Source of the DNA: Pseudolabrys sp.
Lineage (GTDB): Bacteria > Pseudomonadota > Alphaproteobacteria > Rhizobiales > Xanthobacteraceae
Length of the DNA stretch: 55,708 nucleotides
NCBI GenBank assembly: GCA_009694265.1
Contig: SHVM01000007.1
Span: 1-55,708, forward strand
Reading direction: 5' to 3'
Under the pieces are notes generated by a model. The model did not search any database, was not told the origin of the DNA, and worked only from the letters and a program-made list of their open reading frames with translations. Shown one piece after another: positions 1 through 8,617 of this stretch. Both the position numbers and the translations under genes were made by a program. Each line of letters begins with the position of its first letter. Positions within the stretch are counted from its first letter, which is position 1.

Positions 1-231
1 CTTTCAGGCTGTAGAAGATCTCTCCATTGAGCAGCTCATCGCGTAGCTCTGCTGCGATATACCGGCATCCCGGCAAGCTACAGGCGCAGCTTTGCCCTGC
101 GCCATCGACACTTCAATCTGACGAAGCAACGTCACAATCTGCTCTGCACCAAACCTCTTCTTCGGCATGACCAAGCTCCTTTCCAAGCTATTCTCTCACA
201 ACGCTTGGTTCAAAAAAGCCAGGTCAGGTCA
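1..231 (-). mobile_element. IS3-family remnant, internally deleted
   Basis: On the minus strand an OrfA-type transposase starts at 168 (ATG, preceded by AAAGGAG) with MPKKRFGAEQIVTLLRQ, the usual beginning of IS3-family OrfA helix-turn-helix proteins. After about 43 residues, near positions 35-50, the OrfA similarity stops. Another frame then reads LRDELLNGEIFYSLK, which resembles the C-terminal part of the OrfB integrase. The middle of the element, including the DDE catalytic core, is therefore missing and the copy should be dead. The sequence TGACCTGACCTGG read inward from about 231 is a plausible terminal inverted repeat because it starts with TG, but the other end lies outside the window. 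Family assignment is from remembered protein similarity. Confidence 0.7.
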
Positions 232-410
232 CGTTATCGGCTATAACCCCATTTTTACAACATTATTCCGGGCTGTCTTCGCCCAAACCATATAGGCGAC
301 GGCTCGCCGATTGGCTAAGCTTGCGGCATCGACAATCCTGCGCCGGATCGTGCGGTGCACAAACGAAACAATGCCGGCCTGACCGGCAGATAATCCCTTG
401 GGAGGAATAA

Positions 411-947
411 ATGCGTCAATTGACGAAAATGGCGGGCGCCCTCGGCGTCGCGCTTTTGATGAGCACCGGAGCTTTCGCTCAGGTGCCGCCCGATCCGGCC
501 AATCCGAACGAAGCCATACCGGATGCCATGGTTCAAGCGTCCTATGGCGAGCCGATCAACACCGAGAACGCCAAGAAGGTGGCTGCGGCCGCCATCGCGG
601 AATCCAAGAAGCGGAACTGGAACGGCCTGTGCGTTGCAGTCGTCGGCCCGTCCGGCGATCTGGTCTATTTCGAGAAGCAGGACAACTGCCAGCATGCATC
701 GATCTCGATCTCGCAGCACAAGGCGCGCACGGCGGCGCGTTATCGCCGCCCGACATTGGTGTTCGAGCGGCTGGCCGGCAAGGGGGCTTTCTTTGCCTAT
801 CTGCCGACGCTCGATGACGTGATCATGTCGCGCGGCGGCAATCCGATTCTCGTCGGCGGCAAAATCGTTGGCGCCATCGGCGTGAGCGGCGGCACCGGCT
901 CGCAGGACGATGTCGTCTCGCAGGCCGGCGTGGCGGCGCTGAAATAG
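411..947 (+). CDS. Secreted heme-binding-like protein, GlcG/HbpS family
   Basis: This 178-residue protein starts with a signal peptide (about residues 1-23, ending AFA-Q), so it should be exported to the periplasm. Residues about 45-175 match the GlcG/HbpS (DUF336) fold, with the typical segments LCVAVVGPSGDLVYFEKQD and GKIVGAIGVSGGTGSQDD. Family members bind heme or act as small accessory proteins, and the ligand here is unknown. The ATG at 411 has a strong GGAGGA ribosome binding site 6-7 bases upstream. A short inverted repeat (TGCCGG/CCGGCA, 372-388) lies before it. The gene stands alone and is closed by a clear terminator at 968-1002. The 232-410 interval between it and the IS remnant holds no other recognisable feature. 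Confidence 0.85.
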   Translation: MRQLTKMAGALGVALLMSTGAFAQVPPDPANPNEAIPDAMVQASYGEPINTENAKKVAAAAIAESKKRNWNGLCVAVVGPSGDLVYFEKQDNCQHASISISQHKARTAARYRRPTLVFERLAGKGAFFAYLPTLDDVIMSRGGNPILVGGKIVGAIGVSGGTGSQDDVVSQAGVAALK

Positions 948-967
948 GATTTCTGAATCGAAGCGAA

Positions 968-1002
968 TTCCGCCGGGGTGAAAATCCCGGCGGAACTTTT
1001 TT
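968..1002 (+). terminator. Rho-independent terminator after the HbpS-like gene
   Basis: A perfect 10-bp stem (TTCCGCCGGG at 968-977 with CCCGGCGGAA at 986-995) encloses an 8-base loop and is followed by C and six T residues. It ends plus-strand transcription just before the convergent DedA gene, whose stop codon overlaps the T tract. Confidence 0.9.
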
Positions 1003-1532
1003 CAGCCCCAAAGATACTTCACCGCGACCGAGATGACATCGCCGATCGTGAGCAGCATGGCGGCCCACACGAAGGCCGATGCAAAGTTCGCAATCTGGAA
1101 CCGCCAGAACGGCATTTCGAAAATGCCGGCGATCAACGGCACCGAGGCGCGCAACGGTCCGAAAAAACGGCCGATGAAAATTCCGAGCACGCCCCATTTC
1201 TTCATGAAGGCTTCGCCGCGCGGAATCAATTCGGGATGGCGCGACAGCGGCCAGATATGCTGCACCGAGTATTCGAGCTTCAGGCCGATCCAGTAGGACA
1301 GCCAGTCGCCAAAGGCGGCGCCGAGCGCGGCCGCGATCCAGACCGGCCAGAAGCTGATACCGCTCGGACCGATCAGTGTGCCGATGGCGACCAGCGCGCC
1401 CCACGCGGGAACCAGCAGCGAGATGAAGGCGAGCGATTCCGCAAAAGCGAGCGCAAACATGACCAGCGGCGCCCACGCCGCGTTGACGCGCACGAAAGCG
1501 ATGATCTGATCGACGTAGGCGTGGAAATCCAT
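1002..1532 (-). CDS. DedA-family inner membrane protein (VTT domain)
   Basis: The 176-residue protein is almost entirely hydrophobic and fits the DedA/VTT (SNARE-associated) family, whose members are implicated in lipid translocation and membrane homeostasis. Visible family marks are the re-entrant segment AESLAFISLLVPAWG (31-45), FGDWLSYWIG (74-83), and GRFFGPLRASVPLIAG (121-136), which carries the conserved arginines. It is a little shorter than typical DedA proteins (about 200 residues), but no domain part is obviously missing. It is convergent with the HbpS-like gene and divergent from dctP, and its substrate cannot be read from the sequence. Confidence 0.88.
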   Translation of the reverse strand: MDFHAYVDQIIAFVRVNAAWAPLVMFALAFAESLAFISLLVPAWGALVAIGTLIGPSGISFWPVWIAAALGAAFGDWLSYWIGLKLEYSVQHIWPLSRHPELIPRGEAFMKKWGVLGIFIGRFFGPLRASVPLIAGIFEMPFWRFQIANFASAFVWAAMLLTIGDVISVAVKYLWG

Positions 1533-1696
1533 CGGGAATCGAACCGATCTGGCGTGCGGGCCACGTATCTAGCCCAGCGGATTGCGAGGCACCAGCGCTA
1601 GCTTTCATATCGCGAAAGCTATATCCGTAGAGCGTCGCCAAAGCCATTGACAGTCAGCCGCGATGCGACGGATTGTTCGCGGCTTCATAAAAACAA

Positions 1697-1711
1697 CGCC
1701 GGTCACCGGCG
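1697..1711. repeat. 15-bp palindrome upstream of dctP
   Basis: CGCCGGT-C-ACCGGCG is a perfect inverted repeat ending 4 bases before the GGGGGAGA ribosome binding site of dctP. A second inverted repeat (AGCTTTC/GAAAGCT, 1600-1620) lies about 100 bases further upstream. Either could be an operator. The proximal one could instead form a 5'-UTR hairpin beside the ribosome binding site. No regulator gene lies next to it. Confidence 0.45.
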
Positions 1712-1727
1712 AAACGGGGGAGACACC

Positions 1728-2798
1728 ATGATTATCCGCAGCTTGCTACGCCTTTTTGCCATTGTGGCGCTGGCCACCGCCAGTACGGCGGCGATGGCGC
1801 AGGACGTCATCCGTCTGCGCATCGCCTCGGGTCATCCGCCGGCGAACACCTATGTCTCGCTGATGCAGGGCTTCTTCGTGCCGGAGGTGACCAAGCGGGT
1901 CGCCGCCAAGACCAAATATAAAGTCGAGTTCGTCGAAGGCTATGGCGGCGCCATGGTGAAGGTCGCCGACACGCTGGAAGGCGTGCAGTCCGGCATCATC
2001 GACATCGGCGGCTACTGCTTCTGCTTCGAGCCGTCCAACCTGCCGTTGCATGCGTTCCAGGTCATGCTGCCGTTCGGCACCATGGACCCAGAAGTGAGCC
2101 TGAAGGTGGCGCGCGCCGTGTACGACAAGGTGCCGTACATGTCGAAAGTGCTTGAGGATAAATTCAAGCAGAAGCTGATCGCCCTGATCGCGGACAATGG
2201 CTACAACCTCGGCACCAATTTCGAATGGAATTCGGTCGCCGACCTCAAGGGCCAGAAAATCGCGGGCGCCGGTCTTAATCTGAAATGGCTGGAATTCGCC
2301 GGCGCCACGCCGGTACAATCGTCCCTACCCGACGCCTACACCTCGATGCAGACCGGCGTCTATAACGGCTGGATCATGTTCCCGTCGGCCTGGGTGAACT
2401 TCAAACTCTACGAAGTCGGCAAGTTCTATACCGAGATCGGCTTCGGCGCGATCACCTGGCACGGCCTCACCGTCAATACGGCGCGCTGGGAAAAGCTGCC
2501 GAAGGAAGTGCAGGATGTCATCCTGGAAGTCGCCAAGGAATACGAGGCCAAGACCGGCTCGGTGAACAAAGAGAACTATCCCAAGCAGATCGCCGCTTTG
2601 AAGGGCCACGGCGTCAATGTGCGCACGCTGCCCGAAAAGGTGAAGCTGGATTGGGCCAACTCGCTCGCCGCCTGGCCGGCACAGAAGGCCAAGGAGCTCG
2701 ACGCCGCCGGCCTGCCGGGAACGCAGGTGCTGGAAATCGCGCTCAAGGCGGCCACGGACAACGGCCACAAGTGGCCGATCGTCTATAAGGTCAAGTAA
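1728..2798 (+). CDS. dctP: TRAP transporter substrate-binding protein (DctP type)
   Basis: This is the periplasmic receptor of a tripartite ATP-independent periplasmic (TRAP) transporter, probably for an organic acid. The 356-residue product has a signal peptide (about 1-25, cleaved near AMA-Q) followed by the DctP fold, with the LRIASGHPP start and a VQSGIIDIGGYCFCFEP segment typical of the ligand cleft. The start at 1728 is chosen because it has a GGGGGAGA site 5 bases upstream and begins the signal peptide; the open frame upstream (from 1647) does not look coding. dctQ and dctM follow on the same strand, separated by a hairpin at 2807-2848. The natural ligand is unknown. Confidence 0.92.
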   Translation: MIIRSLLRLFAIVALATASTAAMAQDVIRLRIASGHPPANTYVSLMQGFFVPEVTKRVAAKTKYKVEFVEGYGGAMVKVADTLEGVQSGIIDIGGYCFCFEPSNLPLHAFQVMLPFGTMDPEVSLKVARAVYDKVPYMSKVLEDKFKQKLIALIADNGYNLGTNFEWNSVADLKGQKIAGAGLNLKWLEFAGATPVQSSLPDAYTSMQTGVYNGWIMFPSAWVNFKLYEVGKFYTEIGFGAITWHGLTVNTARWEKLPKEVQDVILEVAKEYEAKTGSVNKENYPKQIAALKGHGVNVRTLPEKVKLDWANSLAAWPAQKAKELDAAGLPGTQVLEIALKAATDNGHKWPIVYKVK

Positions 2799-2806
2799 CG
2801 CATCGT

Positions 2807-2848
2807 AAGCAGGCGGTCATTGATTTGGCCGCCTGCTTGCTATTTTTG
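2807..2848 (+). terminator. Terminator-like hairpin between dctP and dctQ
   Basis: A perfect 10-bp stem, AAGCAGGCGG (2807-2816) with CCGCCTGCTT (2829-2838), is followed after GCTA by five T residues. It sits inside the TRAP operon directly after the receptor gene, so it probably terminates part of the transcripts and lets the receptor be made in excess over the membrane subunits. Confidence 0.8.
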
Positions 2849-2889
2849 CTATTCTCCAAATTTGATCGCTCCAAGTCAGGCCGGTGCGC

Positions 2890-3420
2890 ATGTTTCATAT
2901 CTTGAACGCGCGGATTGTTCGTGTGCTGCTCGCTTGCGCAGCGGTGATCATTTTTCTGCTCGGCTTCCTGGTCTGCGCTGACGTGATCGGGCGTGCCGTC
3001 TTCAATTCTCCGGTCAAGGGCACGCCGGAGATCGTGTCGATGTCGATCGTCATCATTTGTTTCCTGCTCGCGGGCTACTCCGTGCAAAGCGGCGGCATGA
3101 TCTGCACCGACGTCTTCTCCGGCATGTTTGGCCTGCGCGGGCTCGCCTTCGCGCAGCTCTTGTCGGCCGTGCTGGGCATCGTGTTTTTCGGGTTTATCGT
3201 TTGGGGCAGCTTTGAGCCGACGCTGCATGCCATCGCCAGCGGCGAATACGAAGGCGAAGGCGCGCTGCGGGTGCCGGTCTGGCCGGCGCGAACCGTTGTG
3301 GTGATCGGCGCCGTGCTGGTGGTCGCGAGCTACGCCCTGCACGCAGCTAGCGCCATAAAGGCGCTCATCACCGGGCGAGCCGACGAGGTCGTTGCGCCCG
3401 CGGCATCCACTCACCTTTAA
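2890..3420 (+). CDS. dctQ: TRAP transporter small permease subunit
   Basis: The 176-residue protein has four predicted membrane helices (about residues 10-32, 45-65, 85-108, 128-150), the usual layout of the DctQ subunit, which links receptor and large permease. The FNSPVKGTPEIV loop after helix 1 is a family hallmark. The ATG at 2890 is preferred over the in-frame GTG at 2884 because of its distance to the weak CAGG site, and the choice changes only two residues. dctM follows 12 bases downstream, so the two are co-transcribed. Confidence 0.88.
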   Translation: MFHILNARIVRVLLACAAVIIFLLGFLVCADVIGRAVFNSPVKGTPEIVSMSIVIICFLLAGYSVQSGGMICTDVFSGMFGLRGLAFAQLLSAVLGIVFFGFIVWGSFEPTLHAIASGEYEGEGALRVPVWPARTVVVIGAVLVVASYALHAASAIKALITGRADEVVAPAASTHL

Positions 3421-3432
3421 GGAAAGCGCGTC

Positions 3433-4788
3433 ATGGGCCACATCGACATGATCGCCATCGTGGCCGTTGTGCTTGGGTTCGTGTTCGCGGGCGTTCACAT
3501 CGCCATCGCGCTCGGCATCACCGCCGCGCTCGGTATTTATCTTCTCACCGGCGATATCGAAGTGGTGCGGAGCTTCGTTGCCAACACCGCCTACGAAGCG
3601 TTGCGCGATTACGTGTTCGCCGTCATCCCGCTGTTCATGCTGATGGGCGATTTTCTGGCGAAATGCGGGGCGGCGCGCGACCTCTACACGCTCGGCAATC
3701 GGGCCAGCAAATGGCTGCCCGGACGGCTCGCCGCCGCGACCATCCTGGCCAATGCGCTGTTCGGCTTTGTCACCGGCGTGAGCATCGCGGCCGCCGCGGC
3801 GTTCTCGCGCATCGCCTATCCGGAAATGCGGCGCTACGGCTACCGGCGCGATTTCGCGCTCGGTTGCGTCGCCGGCAGCGCCTGTCTCGGCATGCTGATC
3901 CCGCCGTCGGTGCTGATGATCGTCTGGTGCGTGCTGACCGAATTGTCGATCGGCAAGCTGTTCCTCGCCGGCGTGATCCCGGGGCTGCTCGCCGCCGCCG
4001 GCATGATCGTTTATGTCGTGGTCGCGGCGAAGCTCAAGCCTGAGCTGGTCGGCGAAACCCACGCCTCGCGCCGCGCCGTACCGCTCGGCGCCGATGTCGC
4101 GCGCGCGGCTGGCCCCGGGATCGAGGACGAAGCATCGTTCCGCGCCATGTTTGTCAGCATGATGCTCGTCATTGCGCTCATCATCGGAACCCTGGGATCG
4201 ATCTGGCTCGGCCTGTGCACGCCGACCGAAGGCGCCGGCATCGGCGCCGTCGGCTCTCTCATTCTCGCGATGATCAAGGGGATCAAGCCGCGCGAAGTCT
4301 GGCAAGTCGTGCTGGATGTCGGCCGCACGTCCGGCCCGCTGCTGCTGCTGTTGTTCTGCGCGCAGCTTTATTCGCGCGTGCTGTCGATGACCGGCTTCAC
4401 CGAAGCCGCCAAGACGTTCCTGCTCGCCACCGGCGCCGGACCTTGGGGGATTCTGCTGGTCATGGTCGGCATCTGGTTTGTGCTCGGCTGCTTGATCGAC
4501 TCGATCTCGATCATCTTGCTGACGGTTCCCATTTTCGCGCCGATCGCCATGCATCTCGGATTCGATCCGCTCGCTTTCGCCATCATGGGGATCCTCGCCA
4601 TCGAGACCGGCCTGCTCACCCCACCGTTCGGCATCCTGGTATTCACGGTGAAGGCGGCGGTGCCCGACAAAAACGTGGAACTGGCCGAGATTTTCCGCGG
4701 CTCGATCCCCTATTGGGTCGTGCTGCTGGCGGTGGTTGCGGCGCTGGCGGTATTTCCACAGCTTGCCACGTTCCTGCCGAGTCTTTAG
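3433..4788 (+). CDS. dctM: TRAP transporter large permease subunit
   Basis: At 451 residues, strongly hydrophobic with about 12 membrane spans, this fits DctM, the sodium-driven transport channel of TRAP systems. Family segments include the N-terminal GVHIAIALGITAALGIYLL, IPLFMLMGDFL, GMLIPPSVLMIVW, and, near the end, ETGLLTPPFGILVF. An AAGGA site lies 9 bases before the ATG. The central loop (about residues 205-235) is longer and more polar than in many DctM proteins. It completes the dctPQM unit begun at 1728. A small palindrome (TAACC-CCC-GGTTA, 4803-4815) lies just downstream. Confidence 0.93.
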   Translation: MGHIDMIAIVAVVLGFVFAGVHIAIALGITAALGIYLLTGDIEVVRSFVANTAYEALRDYVFAVIPLFMLMGDFLAKCGAARDLYTLGNRASKWLPGRLAAATILANALFGFVTGVSIAAAAAFSRIAYPEMRRYGYRRDFALGCVAGSACLGMLIPPSVLMIVWCVLTELSIGKLFLAGVIPGLLAAAGMIVYVVVAAKLKPELVGETHASRRAVPLGADVARAAGPGIEDEASFRAMFVSMMLVIALIIGTLGSIWLGLCTPTEGAGIGAVGSLILAMIKGIKPREVWQVVLDVGRTSGPLLLLLFCAQLYSRVLSMTGFTEAAKTFLLATGAGPWGILLVMVGIWFVLGCLIDSISIILLTVPIFAPIAMHLGFDPLAFAIMGILAIETGLLTPPFGILVFTVKAAVPDKNVELAEIFRGSIPYWVVLLAVVAALAVFPQLATFLPSL

Positions 4789-4903
4789 CGAACCTTACCC
4801 GTTAACCCCCGGTTAGAAGCCGCGCTTGCAGGCTGCCGTGGCGCGATGGCGCCGTGGCATAGTGCTGGCAAGTGATTCGTTTCGCACCTATCTGAAGGCT
4901 CTT

Positions 4904-7003
4904 ATGGCCAAATTTGCGACCAAGAAAAAACCGCCGAAACAGCGCGACCTGTTCGATACAAGCCCACGCAAGGGCAAATCGAGCGCGCGCAAGAGCGCTG
5001 CCCGCAAAGCGGCGAAGTCTTCCGCGCGCGCCAAACCCGCGGGCCGCGCCGCCAGCGCCGAGTCCGGCTACACCGCCAAGCATATCGAAGTGCTGGAGGG
5101 GCTCGAGCCGGTCCGCCGCCGTCCCGGCATGTATATCGGCGGCACCGACGAAAAAGCGCTGCATCATTTGTTCGCCGAAGTGATCGACAACGCCATGGAC
5201 GAGGCACTGGCCGGTCACGCCAGCTGGATCGAGGTCGAGATGGAGACCAACGGCTTCGTCACCGTCAACGACAATGGCCGTGGCATTCCGGTCGACCCGC
5301 ATCCGAAATTCAAGAATAAATCGGCGCTCGAAGTCATCATGTGCACGCTGCATGCCGGCGGCAAATTCGACTCCAAGGTCTATGAGACCTCCGGCGGGTT
5401 GCATGGCGTCGGCGTCTCGGTCGCCAATGCGCTGTCGGAGCGCATGGAAGTCGAGGTCGCGCGCGAGCAGATGCTCTACAAAATGGCATTCGAGCGCGGC
5501 AAGCCGAAGGGCGCACTGGTCAAGGCAGGACGCACGCCCAACCGCCGCGGCACCAAACTGCGCTTCAAGCCCGACAGCCAAATTTTCGGAGCCAAGGCCG
5601 CTTTCGAGCCGGAACGTGTGTTCAAGATCGCGCGCTCAAAGGCTTATCTTTACGGCGGCGTCGAGATTCGCTGGCGCTGCGCCAAGGAGCTGCTGCGCGG
5701 CATCAAGGACGTGCCGGAAAAGGCCACGTTCCATTTCGCCGACGGACTGAAGGACTATCTGGCCAGCAACCTCGCCGGCGCCACGCTGGTGCATCCCGAC
5801 ATCTTCACCGGCAATGTCGGCAAGACCGGCAGCCACGGCACGGTCGAATGGGCGATCGCCTGGACGGCCGACGCCGACGGCTTCCTGCAATCCTATTGCA
5901 ACACGATTCCGACGCCGGACGGCGGCACCCATGAATCCGGCTTGCGCACCGCGCTGCTGCGCGGCTTGAAGGATCACGCCGCGCGCGCCGGCCAGGAAAA
6001 ACGCGCCGCGCCCGTGATCAGCGAAGACGTCATGGTCGGCTCCGGCTGCATGCTCTCGGTGTTCATCCGCGAGCCGGAATTCCAGGGCCAGACCAAAGAC
6101 CGCCTCGCCACCGCGGCGGCGCAGAAGATCGTCGAGAACGCGATCAAGGATCCGTTCGATCACTGGCTGTCGGGCAATCCGCTGCAGGCCAGCAAGCTCT
6201 TAGATTTCGTCATCGATCGCGCCGAGGATCGTCTGCGCCGCCGGCAGGAAAAAGACATCGCGCGCAAGAGCGCGGTTCGCAAACTTCGCCTGCCCGGCAA
6301 GCTCGCCGATTGTTCCGGCTCGGCCTCGGAAGGCTCGGAGATTTTCATCGTCGAGGGCGACAGCGCCGGCGGCTCAGCCAAGCAGGCGCGCGACCGCCGC
6401 ACACAAGCGGTGTTGCCGCTGCGCGGCAAGATTTTGAACGTCGCCTCCGCCGGCAAGGACAAGTTGGCGCAGAATGCGCAGCTCGCCGATCTGGTGCAGG
6501 CGCTCGGCTGCGGCACCGGCGCACATTACAGCCAGAAGGATCTGCGCTACGAGAAGGTCATCATCATGACCGACGCCGATGTCGACGGTGCGCATATCGC
6601 ATCATTGCTGATCACGTTCTTTTACCGGCAGATGCCGAAGCTGATCGACGCCGGCAGGCTTTATCTGGCGGTGCCCCCGCTGTTTCGCCTGCAACACGGC
6701 GGCAAGATCGCCTATGCGCGCAACGACAAGCACAAGGCGCAACTGCTCAAGAGCGACTTCAACGCCAATGCCAAGGTGGAGGTTTCCCGCTTCAAGGGCC
6801 TGGGCGAAATGATGGCGGCGCAATTGAAGGAAACCACCATGGACCCGGGCAAGCGCACGCTGCTCAAGGTCATGCTGGCGGACAAGGATATCAAGTCGAC
6901 CGCCAAGGCGGTCGAGCGGCTGATGGGAACAAAGGCCGAAGCGCGCTTCGAGTTTATCCAGGAGAATGCCGAATTCGCCGGCGAGGAATTGCTGGACGTT
7001 TGA
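4904..7003 (+). CDS. parE: DNA topoisomerase IV subunit B
   Basis: ParE is the ATPase and TOPRIM subunit that, with ParC, separates replicated chromosomes. The 699-residue protein carries the GHKL motifs EVIDNAMDEALAG, DNGRGIPVD and GGLHGVGVSVANALS, then the TOPRIM motifs EGDSAGGSAKQARDR and DADVDGAH. ParE is chosen over GyrB because the protein is about 700 residues (alphaproteobacterial GyrB is about 800) and reads KQARDR rather than the KQGRNR of GyrB. The first 50 residues are lysine/arginine/alanine-rich and probably disordered. The ATG at 4904 has AAGG seven bases upstream; the longer open frame from 4826 lacks coding character. parC is not in the window. Confidence 0.93.
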   Translation: MAKFATKKKPPKQRDLFDTSPRKGKSSARKSAARKAAKSSARAKPAGRAASAESGYTAKHIEVLEGLEPVRRRPGMYIGGTDEKALHHLFAEVIDNAMDEALAGHASWIEVEMETNGFVTVNDNGRGIPVDPHPKFKNKSALEVIMCTLHAGGKFDSKVYETSGGLHGVGVSVANALSERMEVEVAREQMLYKMAFERGKPKGALVKAGRTPNRRGTKLRFKPDSQIFGAKAAFEPERVFKIARSKAYLYGGVEIRWRCAKELLRGIKDVPEKATFHFADGLKDYLASNLAGATLVHPDIFTGNVGKTGSHGTVEWAIAWTADADGFLQSYCNTIPTPDGGTHESGLRTALLRGLKDHAARAGQEKRAAPVISEDVMVGSGCMLSVFIREPEFQGQTKDRLATAAAQKIVENAIKDPFDHWLSGNPLQASKLLDFVIDRAEDRLRRRQEKDIARKSAVRKLRLPGKLADCSGSASEGSEIFIVEGDSAGGSAKQARDRRTQAVLPLRGKILNVASAGKDKLAQNAQLADLVQALGCGTGAHYSQKDLRYEKVIIMTDADVDGAHIASLLITFFYRQMPKLIDAGRLYLAVPPLFRLQHGGKIAYARNDKHKAQLLKSDFNANAKVEVSRFKGLGEMMAAQLKETTMDPGKRTLLKVMLADKDIKSTAKAVERLMGTKAEARFEFIQENAEFAGEELLDV

Positions 7004-7021
7004 TTTATCGTCTGACCTGCC

Positions 7022-7483
7022 CTACCCGCACTTCCGCAACACCGGCGTCTTGCTGCCGCGCGCCAGCGCGATGCCGTCTTTCACGCGCACCGCGCCGCCG
7101 TCCGGCCGATTGAACATCGTGCGCCTGGTGGCTTTGCGGATCAGGAACACCAGCGTCTGGCGTTCCTCGGCTTGCGCGCCGGGCTGGAAAATCACCGCCA
7201 CCGACAGGCTTGTCGCCGAAATCCGCTCAGCCGACAGCACGCTGTAGCGGTTGCGCGCGAAATCGGCCCCGAGATCGTGTTCCTCCAGCACCAGGCCCGG
7301 GCTCGGCATGGCGATGCCGACATGGGGATTGGCCGGCGTCGCCGGTTGCTTGCAATCGGCCGCCCAGTTCCCGAACAGGCCGAATTCGTGGAACAGCTCA
7401 TCGATCGATGGCGCCGCGGCGGCGGGCAAGGTTGCGTAGTTGACAAACAAAGCCGCAACCACGAGTACCGCCGCCATCCGCAT
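7022..7483 (-). CDS. Exported protein of unknown function
   Basis: The product is about 153 residues with a signal peptide ending in a PAAAA stretch, then a short domain containing LFGNWAADC near the mature start and a C-terminal PVLRKCG. Two cysteines, one near each end, could form a disulfide in the periplasm. I do not recognise the family. The start could be 7483 (MRMAAV) or 7477 (MAAVLV), and the second has the better spacing to a CGGGA site. It begins 22 bases after the TctC gene on the same strand and is probably co-transcribed with it. It ends 18 bases from parE, tail to tail. Confidence 0.6.
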   Translation of the reverse strand: MRMAAVLVVAALFVNYATLPAAAAPSIDELFHEFGLFGNWAADCKQPATPANPHVGIAMPSPGLVLEEHDLGADFARNRYSVLSAERISATSLSVAVIFQPGAQAEERQTLVFLIRKATRRTMFNRPDGGAVRVKDGIALARGSKTPVLRKCG

Positions 7484-7505
7484 AATCCCGCCGCTCCGCC
7501 GACGC

Positions 7506-8483
7506 TTATTGCTCGAACTTGAGCTTCGCCGCCGCCACCACATCGGCGAAGGTCTTGATGTCGGCATCGATGAAGCGCTTGAAGGCGTCGCCGGTCGGCC
7601 CGCCCGGCTTGACCGCCATTTTCTTCAAGCCGTCCTGCACGCCGCTATCTGCGAGCGCGCGGCCGAGTTCCGCGGTGAGTTTCGCCACCACCGGCGCTGG
7701 CGTCCCGGCCGGCACGAAGAAGCCGCTCCACAATTGCGTGTTGACATCCGGATAGCCGATCTCCGCCATGCTCGGCACTTCGGGAAGCTCAGGCGAGCGC
7801 TCCGCGCCGGTCACCGCCAATGCGCGGGTTTTGCCACCTTTGACCAGTGGGATCGCCGGCGGCCCGTCAGAAATGGTGAATGTCGTTTGCCCGCCGACCA
7901 CGCTCAGGTTTGACTCGTTGCTGCTCTTGTAGGGGATCGCCTGCGCCGGCATGCCGGTCTTGAGCTTGAGCAGCTCGGTGGCGATGGTGAAGGCGGGCGA
8001 CGACGTTCCGTAATTCGACTTTTCGGGATTGGCCTTGGCCCAGGCGACCAGATCCTTCACGTTCTTGGCCGGGTGATCCACGGGCACCACCAGCACCAGC
8101 GGAAATGACGCGATCATGTTTAGCGGAATGAAGCTCTTGGTCGCATGATAGCCGAGATTGAGAAATATCGCGGTGGCGATCGACATTTGTCCGGTGGCAC
8201 CGACCAGCACGGTGTAGCCGTCGGCGGGCTGTTTCAAGGCGTAATCGGCGGCGATACGGCCGCCAGCGCCGGCCTTGTTGTCGATTACGGTGGTGGCGCC
8301 GGTATTCTGCTGAAATTTCTGTACCACCAGGCGTGCGAACAGGTCGTTGCCGCCGCCGGCGGCAAAGCCGACGATGAAATGAATTGGCTTGTTCGGATAG
8401 TCTTGCGCTTGCGCATGCGAGGTAGCGGCTACGGCCAGCAGCGCCGTCAGCGCGCAGGCAAAGATGATTCTAACCTTTGTCAT
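7506..8483 (-). CDS. Tripartite tricarboxylate transporter receptor (TctC/Bug family)
   Basis: The 325-residue protein has a signal peptide (about residues 1-25, ending AQA-Q) followed by DYPNKPIHFIVGFAAGGGND, the standard start of mature TctC/Bug binding proteins, and the AGAGGRIAADYALKQPADGYT region. These proteins bind small carboxylates in the periplasm. No TctA or TctB membrane subunit is nearby, so this is an orphan receptor, common in this bacterial group. The start at 8483 gives the signal peptide and has GGGGAG five bases upstream. It is divergent from the POT transporter gene. Confidence 0.9.
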   Translation of the reverse strand: MTKVRIIFACALTALLAVAATSHAQAQDYPNKPIHFIVGFAAGGGNDLFARLVVQKFQQNTGATTVIDNKAGAGGRIAADYALKQPADGYTVLVGATGQMSIATAIFLNLGYHATKSFIPLNMIASFPLVLVVPVDHPAKNVKDLVAWAKANPEKSNYGTSSPAFTIATELLKLKTGMPAQAIPYKSSNESNLSVVGGQTTFTISDGPPAIPLVKGGKTRALAVTGAERSPELPEVPSMAEIGYPDVNTQLWSGFFVPAGTPAPVVAKLTAELGRALADSGVQDGLKKMAVKPGGPTGDAFKRFIDADIKTFADVVAAAKLKFEQ

Positions 8484-8617
8484 TTTTCTCCCCAGCCCCC
8501 GTGGCGTCCGGTCCCGTTCGGGGTGTGTAAAAATTCTACACCAGCCGTCCGCATTCGGAAGTGCCATTATCGTGATGTGCTATTGTTGGCCTGTCAACGA
8601 TCTTGGCCCCGATCAGC

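Noticed and set aside
2791-4554. 587-codon open frame on the minus strand opposite dctQ and dctM
   Set aside because: It mirrors two certain genes, is full of His, Asp, Arg and Gln without any domain, and arises from high-GC codon bias.
4904-7003. Calling this gene gyrB
   Set aside because: Length near 700 residues and the KQARDR TOPRIM sequence fit ParE, not alphaproteobacterial GyrB.
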